Shown here one piece after another: positions 41,359 to 48,873 of a stretch of 51,675 bases of DNA. The first letter of the stretch is position 1; each line of letters opens with the position of its first letter. The position numbers and the translations under genes were made by a program. Source of the stretch: Bacteroidota bacterium (GTDB taxonomy: Bacteria; Bacteroidota; Bacteroidia; B-17B0; Aurantibacillaceae); NCBI GenBank assembly GCA_021155905.1, contig JAJNBG010000026.1, forward strand, positions 1-51,675, written 5' to 3'. A model generated the notes under the pieces. It did no database searches. It had not been told where the DNA came from and saw nothing but the letters and a program-made list of their open reading frames with translations.

Positions 41359-42537
41359 TTACTGAGGAATGATCATGGTAAAGGTTGTTCCCTTATTCTC
41401 TTCACTTTCAACATCAATGCTGCCATTCATCAGCTCCGCGTATCTGGCAACGATATTTAAACCAAGACCTGTGCCCTGAATATGGGTTGCATTATGTCCT
41501 CTGAAGAAACGCTCAAACAAATGTTCCTGATCTGCCTTTGGAATTCCAATTCCATTATCCTTCACAATTATTTTCAGGGATGAATTTGAAACATAACATA
41601 AAATATCAACGATGCCTTTTTCAGGAGAGAATTTGATCGCGTTGGATATCAGGTTAAATAATACATTCTTAAGAAACTTTTTATCTATCATTGCTGTTTC
41701 ATTACCTGAATGTGTATGAACCAGCAGCTGTCCCTGAGTAGCCATCGACTTCATTTCAGAGATAACTTCGGCAATAAAATTCTTCACATGAATTTCCTCC
41801 GGCATATTTTCCACCTTCCCTTCTTCCAATTTACTGACAGAAAGAAAGTCATTTAAAATATCCGTTAAATTATTGATCGAGGTTTTGATTTTAGTCACAT
41901 GCTTACTCTGGTTTACCTTATCGTTTTGCTCACCATATTTTGTCACCAGAGAAAGAGAAGACATCATGGTAGTTAATGGTGTTCTGAATTCATGAGAAGC
42001 CATAGAAACAAACCTGGATTTAAGTTCGCTCAGATCCTTTTCCTTATCTAAAGCATTATGAAGATCTTTTTTAGTTTTCTCCAGTTCCTGAATGGCTTCC
42101 TCAAGAATCATGGTCCTGTTTTTCACCTGCTTTTCCAACTCAGCCGAATAATTCTTCATCCGCTCTTCAGCTTGTTTTCTCATGGTAATGTCCACAATAA
42201 AAGCCACCACAAATTTACCCTCAGTGTTGGAATACGGACTCAAACTGATCTCCACCGGAACTTCTGTTCCATCTTTCTTCAACCCGTACAAATTCATTCC
42301 GGCCCCCATCGACCTGGCATGCGGATGGTCGTTATAATTTTCGCGATGCTCTTTATGGGCAGAAAAACGTTGGGGAATAAGTACTTCTATCTTTTTACCT
42401 AAAAGTTCATTCGGTTCATACTTGAAAAGTTTTTCAGCACTGGGATTTATTTTAATGATCTCGCCTTTGTCGTTTGTAATTAGAATTCCTTCTGTTGCGT
42501 AAAGAAACAGCGCATCAATGCCTTCTTTTGTATCCAT
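41359..42537 (-). CDS. PAS-domain sensor histidine kinase, FixL-like
   Basis: A soluble 392-aa kinase with no membrane span. One PAS domain (about 8-118) has the FixL-type core: H61 lies 17 residues before the G of MGAG, then LYGLKKDGTEVPVEISLSP. This places H61 where the haem-ligating histidine sits in FixL by my manual alignment. A coiled coil (about 120-170) leads to the kinase core: H-box SHEFRTP with H182, N-box NLISNAIKF, G1 DNGIGIP, G2 GTGLGLN. ATG 42537 is preferred over TTG 42561. It is the first gene of an operon with the Crp-type regulator and is divergent from the cbb3 operon. Haem binding is an inference; many PAS domains share part of this motif. Confidence 0.88.
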   Translation of the reverse strand: MDTKEGIDALFLYATEGILITNDKGEIIKINPSAEKLFKYEPNELLGKKIEVLIPQRFSAHKEHRENYNDHPHARSMGAGMNLYGLKKDGTEVPVEISLSPYSNTEGKFVVAFIVDITMRKQAEERMKNYSAELEKQVKNRTMILEEAIQELEKTKKDLHNALDKEKDLSELKSRFVSMASHEFRTPLTTMMSSLSLVTKYGEQNDKVNQSKHVTKIKTSINNLTDILNDFLSVSKLEEGKVENMPEEIHVKNFIAEVISEMKSMATQGQLLVHTHSGNETAMIDKKFLKNVLFNLISNAIKFSPEKGIVDILCYVSNSSLKIIVKDNGIGIPKADQEHLFERFFRGHNATHIQGTGLGLNIVARYAELMNGSIDVESEENKGTTFTMIIPQ

Positions 42538-42586
42538 TGTTATATTTCCAATAATATTCAAGCTAAGATAGTAATTAATTCAAAAA

Positions 42587-42594
42587 CGAATTTA
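42587..42594 (-). promoter_or_regulatory. Predicted -7 element of the kinase-regulator operon
   Basis: Minus strand TAAATTCG, one mismatch to TAnnTTTG. Its centre (42590.5) is exactly 33 and 55 bp from the two boxes at 42623.5 and 42645.5. Confidence 0.4.
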
Positions 42595-42612
42595 TACGGA
42601 TTAACCTTGCAG

Positions 42613-42634
42613 AAATATGATTAAAGTCATATTT
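42613..42634. promoter_or_regulatory. CRP/FNR-type operator, perfect 22-bp palindrome
   Basis: AAATATGA-TTAAAG-TCATATTT: eight-base perfect arms around a six-base spacer, core TGA-N6-TCA, centre 42623.5. It is 55 bp from the ccoI -7 centre and 33 bp from that predicted for the kinase operon. Confidence 0.75.
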
Positions 42635-42638
42635 GCCA

Positions 42639-42652
42639 TTGATAGTCATCAC
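42639..42652. promoter_or_regulatory. FNR-box-like operator
   Basis: TTGAT-AGTC-ATCAC is one base from the FNR/Anr consensus TTGAT-N4-ATCAA, and also TGA-N6-TCA. Centre 42645.5, 22 bp from the first palindrome and about -43 from the predicted ccoI start, a usual position for activation. Confidence 0.7.
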
Positions 42653-42674
42653 AAAGGAAAGCAAGCTATTTCGT

Positions 42675-42682
42675 GAATTTTG
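42675..42682 (+). promoter_or_regulatory. -7 element of the cbb3 operon
   Basis: GAATTTTG, one base off TAnnTTTG, 17 bp before ATG 42699. No -33 TTG at the usual place, consistent with an activator-dependent promoter. Confidence 0.45.
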
Positions 42683-42698
42683 CATTCGGAACCAACCA

Positions 42699-45194
42699 AT
42701 GGAAACAGCACCTCAAACAATCTTAAGTACGGCCCCTTGTTACCATTGCGGAGAAAATTGTGACAATGAAACTATAATACTACAGGATAAACATTTTTGT
42801 TGCCAGGGTTGTAAAACAGTTTACGAAATCATTAATAAAAATGATTTGTGTTCATATTATGACATTGAACAAAATCCGGGCATTAATCAAAAACATAAAA
42901 TAAGACAAGGTAAATTTGACTTTCTGGATGATGCAAAAATCATACAGGAGCTCATTCACTTTCAGGATGAGAAACAACAACACATTACATTTTATTTACC
43001 ACAAATGCATTGTAGTTCATGCATCTGGATCCTGGAACATCTCAATAAAATAAATCCGGGTATTATCCGTTCGCAGGTTCATTTCATTAAAAAAGAAGTG
43101 ACTATTATCTATGATTTTAATCTGACATCGTTAAAAAAAGTAGCCGAATCACTAACGCTCATTGGCTATGAACCACACATTACTTTAAATAATGCAGGCG
43201 GGCAAAAGATAAAAAAAACAGATACCTCACGAATGGTTAAATTAGGCATTGCTGGTTTTTGTTTTGGCAATATCATGATGCTGAGCTTTCCTGAATATTT
43301 TTCGCTCGGACAAATTGAGAGCGCCTCGTTAAGACAATGGTTTAATTACCTGAACCTGGCATTGTCATTACCCGTTTTCTTTTACTCTGCCTCCGAATTT
43401 TTTATTTCCGGTTACAAAGGAATTCGTCAGAAATTTTTAAACATTGATGCGCCAATTGCTCTGGCAGTTCTTATTACATTTTCGAGAAGTGTTTATGAAA
43501 TACTTATGCAAACCGGCTCGGGCTACCTGGATTCAATGAGTGGGATTGTATTCTTTATGCTGATTGGACGATACTTTCAAAACAGAACTTATCAGAGCAT
43601 TTCATTTGATCGTGATTTTAAATCTTATTTTCCTTTAGGTGTGGTTGTCATTAATGCTGATAACAGCGAAAAACAAGTGTCAGTTGCTGATTTGAAACCT
43701 GGAGACAGGATTAAAATCCATCATGAAGAAATTATTCCGGCCGATGCTATCTTGTTTTTAGGAAAGGCTACCATTAATTACAGCTTTGTTACCGGTGAAT
43801 CATTGCCGGTTGAAAAATCGATTGGGGAAATTGTATACGCAGGAGGCAAACAAACCACCGGCGCCATTGAACTGGAGGTCGTGAAAGAAACCTCCCAGAG
43901 TTATTTAACGCAATTGTGGAACAACGAAACTTTTAAAGAAAATAAGGAAACTCCAAAAAAGTCGTTTATCCATCGCGTGAGCCGTTACTTTACGTATGCT
44001 TTATTCTCTGTAGCTATTGCCGCTGCTAGTTACTGGGCGTTTCATGATCCAACTAAAATCTGGAACGCAGTCACATCCGTATTAATAGTAGCCTGCCCCT
44101 GTGCGCTTCTCTTAAGTGCAACCTTCACCAATGGCAACATGATTCGCATTTTGAATAAATATAAGTTTTTTGTCAAGAATGATTCCGTGATCGAGCGAAT
44201 GTCAGACGTTGACACGATCGTATTTGATAAAACAGGAACCATCACGGAGCAAACAAAATCCGAAATTCATTTCCAGGGTAATGTACTGACGGATGAACAA
44301 AACCGTCTGATCCGTTCGTTGGCAGGACAGTCCAATCATCCCTTGAGCCGTAGCGTATTATCCAGTATCCCATTTCAAAAAGCCTATCCTGTTAAACAAT
44401 ACAGGGAATTAAAGGGGTACGGAACATCCGCCGTCATCAATCAGCAATTAATCAAAATGGGTTCCGCATCATTTGTGACCGGTCAAAACAATTTTTCCGT
44501 AAGCCTGGGAAGCAAAATTTACGTGAGCATTGATGACGAATTCCTGGGCTGCTTCGTCATGCAAAATAATTACCGCAAGGATCTTCAAAGCATTGTTTCT
44601 GCACTTGGTAAACAGTTTAAACTAAAAATCCTCTCAGGCGACAATGCGTCGGAAGAAACGTTTTTAAAAACAATTTTCGGAAGCAACACCGACATGCAGT
44701 TTTACCAAAAACCGGAGGATAAATTAAATGTGATTAAATGTTTACAAAAACATGGCCAAAAAGTATTAATGATTGGTGATGGCTTAAATGATGCCGGAGC
44801 ATTAAAACAGAGTAATGTGGGAATCGCCATTAGCGATAACACCAATACATTTTCGCCTGCGTGCGATGCCATTTTATCCGGAAAAAGCTTTACCCTTCTA
44901 AACGATCTTGTTCGTTATTGCCGGAAACAAAAACAAATTATTCTTTCAAGTTTCGTGCTTTCCATCGCGTATAATTTAGTGGGTTTATACTTTGCCGTTC
45001 AGGGAGATCTGAAACCGGTAATTGCCGCAATCTTAATGCCGGTGAGCTCTGTGAGCATTGTACTTCTTACAACGGGAATGAGTGCATTCTACGAAATGAA
45101 ACTAAAACGCAAAAACCTGATGGATGTCAGTTTTTCTCCTGACAGCCATCATTCTCAACAACATACAACACAGGTAATTTTACAGCCGAAATGA
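42699..45194 (+). CDS. ccoI: Copper-translocating P-type ATPase for cbb3 oxidase assembly
   Basis: CcoI/FixI exports copper needed for the CuB centre of cbb3 oxidase. The 831-aa protein starts with a Cys-rich region (CYHCGENC near residue 14; CCQGC near 34), then an HMA domain with the metal site HCSSC (104-108). The transmembrane metal motif is CPC (VACPCALLL), the phosphorylation site DKTGTIT, and the hinge GDGLNDAGAL. ATG 42699 (METAPQTIL) is used; an upstream in-frame start at 42633 would lie before the promoter and inside the operator. First gene of the operon; its stop overlaps ccoS by 4 bp. Confidence 0.94.
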   Translation: METAPQTILSTAPCYHCGENCDNETIILQDKHFCCQGCKTVYEIINKNDLCSYYDIEQNPGINQKHKIRQGKFDFLDDAKIIQELIHFQDEKQQHITFYLPQMHCSSCIWILEHLNKINPGIIRSQVHFIKKEVTIIYDFNLTSLKKVAESLTLIGYEPHITLNNAGGQKIKKTDTSRMVKLGIAGFCFGNIMMLSFPEYFSLGQIESASLRQWFNYLNLALSLPVFFYSASEFFISGYKGIRQKFLNIDAPIALAVLITFSRSVYEILMQTGSGYLDSMSGIVFFMLIGRYFQNRTYQSISFDRDFKSYFPLGVVVINADNSEKQVSVADLKPGDRIKIHHEEIIPADAILFLGKATINYSFVTGESLPVEKSIGEIVYAGGKQTTGAIELEVVKETSQSYLTQLWNNETFKENKETPKKSFIHRVSRYFTYALFSVAIAAASYWAFHDPTKIWNAVTSVLIVACPCALLLSATFTNGNMIRILNKYKFFVKNDSVIERMSDVDTIVFDKTGTITEQTKSEIHFQGNVLTDEQNRLIRSLAGQSNHPLSRSVLSSIPFQKAYPVKQYRELKGYGTSAVINQQLIKMGSASFVTGQNNFSVSLGSKIYVSIDDEFLGCFVMQNNYRKDLQSIVSALGKQFKLKILSGDNASEETFLKTIFGSNTDMQFYQKPEDKLNVIKCLQKHGQKVLMIGDGLNDAGALKQSNVGIAISDNTNTFSPACDAILSGKSFTLLNDLVRYCRKQKQIILSSFVLSIAYNLVGLYFAVQGDLKPVIAAILMPVSSVSIVLLTTGMSAFYEMKLKRKNLMDVSFSPDSHHSQQHTTQVILQPK

Positions 45195-45424
45195 GTGCAT
45201 TTTTCATCATGATAGGAGCAAGTTTGCTAATCGCCGTAGGGTTCTTAATCGCCTTCATCTGGTCAGTCAGAACAAATCAGTACGAGGATGATTATACGCC
45301 ATCCGTCAGAATGCTTTTTGATAATACAACCATCCAGAAAAAAGATAAAGAAACAAAGACAGAACCTACAAAAACAAAACAAAATGGAACTACAAAAATT
45401 TCAGTACGACAACAAAACGGTTAA
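45191..45424 (+). CDS. ccoS: cbb3 oxidase maturation protein CcoS
   Basis: CcoS is a short membrane protein required for cofactor insertion into cbb3 oxidase. The 77-aa protein has one span (FFIMIGASLLIAVGFLIAFIW) followed by the family signature WSVRTNQYEDDYTPSVRMLFD, the acidic Y-x-D-D element. It overlaps ccoI by 4 bp (ATGA) and the ccoN start by 41 bp, showing tight translational coupling. The C-terminal 30 residues are Lys/Thr-rich and overlap the ccoN reading frame. Confidence 0.88.
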   Translation: MSAFFIMIGASLLIAVGFLIAFIWSVRTNQYEDDYTPSVRMLFDNTTIQKKDKETKTEPTKTKQNGTTKISVRQQNG

Positions 45425-47507
45425 ACTATTTGCCTACGCTACCATTGTTTGGGGTCTGGTAGGTATGCTTGCTGGCTTAATTGCAGCCATTCAGCTTTAC
45501 CTGCCCGCAGCCAATTTATCATTGCCTTATACAACGTTTGGCCGTGTGCGGCCGGTACATACCAATGCGGTGATCTTTGCTTTTGTGGGAAATGGGATTT
45601 TTATGGGCGTTTACTATTCGTTACAGCGTTTATTAAAAGCGCGTATGTTCAGTGATCTATTAAGTAAAATCCATTTCTGGGGCTGGCAGTTGATCATTGT
45701 TTTAGCAGCCATTACGCTTGTATTAGGAAAAACAACAGGTAAAGAATATGCAGAGCTGGAATGGCCGATCGATATTTTGATCACTTTAGTTTGGGTAGTA
45801 TTTGGCTGGAACATGTTTGGAACAATCATCCGTCGCCGTGAGCGCCACTTGTATGTTGCTATCTGGTTTTACATAGCCACCTTCGTCACCGTTGCAATGT
45901 TACACATTGTGAACTCGGTTGAAATTCCTGTTTCATTTTGGAAATCATATTCATGGTATGCCGGTGTTCAGGATGCCTTGATTCAATGGTGGTATGGACA
46001 TAATGCCGTTGCTTTTTTCTTAACGACTCCTTACCTGGGTATGATGTATTATTTCTTACCTAAAATGGCACAACGTCCAATTTACTCTTACCGTTTATCG
46101 ATCATTCACTTCTGGGCGTTGATCTTTTTATACATCTGGGCCGGTCCTCACCATTTATTATATACCTCTGTTCCTGATTGGGCCCAGTCTTTAGGAGTTG
46201 TATTCTCCGTGATGCTTCTCGCACCGTCCTGGGGCGGTATGATCAACGGATTATTGACACTACGCGGTGCCTGGGATAAAGTACGTGATAATGTTGGTTT
46301 GAAATTTTTAGTTGTAGCTGTTACAGCTTACGGTATGGCCACCTTTGAAGGCCCAATGTTATCTTTAAAAAGCGTGAGCGCCATTGCCCACTATACCGAC
46401 TGGATCGTGGCACACGTTCACGTAGGTGCTTTAGGATGGAATGGATTTATGACTTTCGGCATTTTATACTGGTTGATCCCAAAATTATTTCAAACCAAAT
46501 TGTATTCCCAAAAAATGGCAAACGCCCATTTCTGGATCGGTACCCTAGGCATCCTGCTGTATGCAGTGCCAATGTATTGGGCAGGATTCATGCAAAGCTC
46601 CATGTGGAAAGATTTTACTCCGGAAGGTCAGTTAAAATGGCATTTCATGGATACCGTTACTAAAATGATACCTTTTTATATTGCAAGATCTATTGGAGGA
46701 ACCCTGTATTTAATTGGTGCGATCATGATGACCTATAATTTGATCAAAACTATCAAAGTGGGAACTTTCCTTGAAATTGAAGAAGATGAAGCGCCTGCAT
46801 TGAAAGGAGAATACGTTGCTCATTCAAAAGATCATTGGCACCGCTGGATTGAACGTAAACCAATTCAGTTGATGGTGTTAAGTTTAGTTGTAGTAGCCAT
46901 TGGAGGTATTATCGAATTTGTCCCAACCTTTTTAGTAAAATCCAACATACCCACTATTACCAGTGTTAAACCCTATACACCATTAGAATTACAGGGACGC
47001 GATATTTATATACGAGAGGGATGTTATACCTGTCACTCTCAGATGATTCGTCCTTTCAGAAGTGAAACGGCACGATATGGAGAATATTCCAAAGCAGGGG
47101 AATTTGTGTACGATCACCCATTCCAATGGGGAAGTAAGCGAACAGGTCCGGACTTAGCACGCGAAGGTGGAAAGTATCCAGACAGCTGGCACTACAACCA
47201 CATGTTGGATCCAACATCCATGTCACCGGGTTCTATCATGCCAACTTACCCATGGTTACTGGAAGATCAACTGGATGGAAATTCAACCATGTCGAAAATA
47301 AAAGCCATGAAACGTTTAGGCGTTCCTTATCCAGACGGTTACGAAAAAATAGCGCTGAGTGATATGGAGAAACAGGCCAAAGAGATCACCGCTAATTTAA
47401 AGAAAGACGGCATCGAAACATTACCTGACCGTGAGATCGTTGCTCTTATCGCTTATTTACAGCGATTGGGTAAGGATATTAAATCTGAAAAAGTAATAAA
47501 AAAATAA
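45384..47507 (+). CDS. ccoNO: cbb3-type cytochrome c oxidase, fused CcoN-CcoO subunits
   Basis: A 707-aa fusion of the catalytic subunit I and the mono-haem subunit II of cbb3 oxidase, the high-affinity terminal oxidase of the inner membrane. CcoN occupies about residues 1-500, with twelve spans and conserved histidines, e.g. RPVHTNAVIF, WYGHNAVAFFL, GPHHLLYTSVPDW (CuB ligands) and IVAHVHVGALGWNG. CcoO follows from about 530: the haem c motif CYTCH at 547-551 and GPDLAREGGKYPDSWHYNHM with MSPGSIMPTYPWLL carrying the axial methionine region. Start ATG 45384 (MELQKFQYDNKTVK) lies within ccoS; an upstream in-frame start at 45288 is rejected. This fusion is typical of Bacteroidota. Confidence 0.95.
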   Translation: MELQKFQYDNKTVKLFAYATIVWGLVGMLAGLIAAIQLYLPAANLSLPYTTFGRVRPVHTNAVIFAFVGNGIFMGVYYSLQRLLKARMFSDLLSKIHFWGWQLIIVLAAITLVLGKTTGKEYAELEWPIDILITLVWVVFGWNMFGTIIRRRERHLYVAIWFYIATFVTVAMLHIVNSVEIPVSFWKSYSWYAGVQDALIQWWYGHNAVAFFLTTPYLGMMYYFLPKMAQRPIYSYRLSIIHFWALIFLYIWAGPHHLLYTSVPDWAQSLGVVFSVMLLAPSWGGMINGLLTLRGAWDKVRDNVGLKFLVVAVTAYGMATFEGPMLSLKSVSAIAHYTDWIVAHVHVGALGWNGFMTFGILYWLIPKLFQTKLYSQKMANAHFWIGTLGILLYAVPMYWAGFMQSSMWKDFTPEGQLKWHFMDTVTKMIPFYIARSIGGTLYLIGAIMMTYNLIKTIKVGTFLEIEEDEAPALKGEYVAHSKDHWHRWIERKPIQLMVLSLVVVAIGGIIEFVPTFLVKSNIPTITSVKPYTPLELQGRDIYIREGCYTCHSQMIRPFRSETARYGEYSKAGEFVYDHPFQWGSKRTGPDLAREGGKYPDSWHYNHMLDPTSMSPGSIMPTYPWLLEDQLDGNSTMSKIKAMKRLGVPYPDGYEKIALSDMEKQAKEITANLKKDGIETLPDREIVALIAYLQRLGKDIKSEKVIKK

Positions 47508-47530
47508 CGAAACACTAAACATACACTCAC

Positions 47531-47698
47531 ATGAAATTCAGAAACTATTTAGAAGCGATCACCGACATTGGAATTTATCCACTGGTATCATTAATGTTGT
47601 TTGTTGCATTCTTTGGATTAGTGACCTTATATGTCATCAGAGGTAACAAAAAACATTTCGAGAAGCTAAGCAATCTTCCTATTAACGAAAAAGACTAA
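47531..47698 (+). CDS. ccoQ: cbb3 oxidase small subunit CcoQ
   Basis: A 55-aa single-span membrane protein (GIYPLVSLMLFVAFFGLVTLYVIRG) with a short basic/acidic tail (NKKHFEKLSNLPINEKD). Position between ccoNO and ccoP, 23 bp after the first and 5 bp before the second, and the layout (short N-terminus, one span, hydrophilic tail) identify it as CcoQ/FixQ, which stabilises the CcoP interaction. Confidence 0.85.
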   Translation: MKFRNYLEAITDIGIYPLVSLMLFVAFFGLVTLYVIRGNKKHFEKLSNLPINEKD

Positions 47699-47703
47699 TA
47701 CCT

Positions 47704-48873
47704 ATGAACTCACTAAAAAAAATACAATTTAGCGTAGTCCTGTTATTGGTTCCGTTCGCTGGATTCTGCCAGGGAGAAACTTCCGCTCACAGTACTTCCT
47801 ATTTTTCAAATGCATTGTTCCTGACGATGCTGGTAACCATCGTGCTTCTGGCTATACTGATCGTGGCCTTAGGAGGTGCCTTCAAAAATATCGCAGACAG
47901 TGACTATCTGATCAATAAGTTTAAAAAAGAAACTGAAGATAAAACCGACCTTACTAAAACCGTAACAACCATCGTTCTGCTTTTATCTTCATTCTCGATG
48001 TTTTCGCAGGAAGCAGTTAGGATGGTAAAAGACGATGGAAGAATCGGAGGTCTGGACTATTTTACATTTTTCTTCATGACAGCTATCATTGTATTGGAGT
48101 TAGTGGTGCTTGCCTTAATGTTCTTCCAGTTCAACCTGCTGATTAAACCCACAAAAACAGCGGCTACTGAACCCGTGAAGAAAGAATCCAAACTCATGCA
48201 AAGCCTGGTGGGTGCTGTAGCAATCGAAGAGGAAGACAGCATTTTATTAGATCATGATTATGACGGCATCAGGGAATTAGATAATGATTTACCGCCATGG
48301 TGGAAATATGGTTTTTATTTAACCATCATTGCTTCCGTGATTTATATGTTACACTATCATGTGTTGGGTACCGGTGACCTTCAATTGAAAGAATATGAAA
48401 AAGACATTGCCGAAGCAAAACTGGCAGTGGATGAATACATGAGAAACTCTGCCAATAATGTGGATGAGAACACCATAAAACTTTTAAGTGAACAAAATGA
48501 TCTTGCGACCGGAAAAGATATTTTCACAGCAAACTGTGCCGCATGCCACGGTAAAGCAGGAGAAGGTTCGGTAGGGCCAAACCTGGCGGATGACTATTGG
48601 CTTCATGGTGGAAGCATTCAGGATGTATTTAAATCCGTGAAATATGGTTGGGTAGAGAAAGGAATGAAGTCCTGGAAAGAAGATTTATCGCCTATGCAGA
48701 TTGCCCAAATTATCTCCTTCATTAAAACACTGAGAGGAACAAATCCTGCAAATGCAAAAGCAGCGCAGGGAGATCTATTTGCGGAAGGAAACACCACAAT
48801 AAATGACAGCACATTTATAAAAACAGATAGTTTGTTAATCGTAACAGACACGCTTGGCACTATAAAAAAATAA
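47704..48873 (+). CDS. ccoP: cbb3 oxidase cytochrome c subunit CcoP (one-haem type)
   Basis: A 389-aa protein. A cleavable or anchoring N-terminus (ends near FCQGE), two further spans near residues 35-60 and 110-155, then the FixP signature ELDNDLPPWWKYGFY near 195-210 with its span, and a single cytochrome c domain with CAACH at 278-282 and the C-terminal MKSWKEDLSPMQIAQIISF. Proteobacterial CcoP has two haems; only one C-x-x-C-H is present here. The acidic, Thr/Ser-rich tail after residue 350 is extra. It abuts ccoG with no spacer (TAA-ATG). Confidence 0.93.
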   Translation: MNSLKKIQFSVVLLLVPFAGFCQGETSAHSTSYFSNALFLTMLVTIVLLAILIVALGGAFKNIADSDYLINKFKKETEDKTDLTKTVTTIVLLLSSFSMFSQEAVRMVKDDGRIGGLDYFTFFFMTAIIVLELVVLALMFFQFNLLIKPTKTAATEPVKKESKLMQSLVGAVAIEEEDSILLDHDYDGIRELDNDLPPWWKYGFYLTIIASVIYMLHYHVLGTGDLQLKEYEKDIAEAKLAVDEYMRNSANNVDENTIKLLSEQNDLATGKDIFTANCAACHGKAGEGSVGPNLADDYWLHGGSIQDVFKSVKYGWVEKGMKSWKEDLSPMQIAQIISFIKTLRGTNPANAKAAQGDLFAEGNTTINDSTFIKTDSLLIVTDTLGTIKK

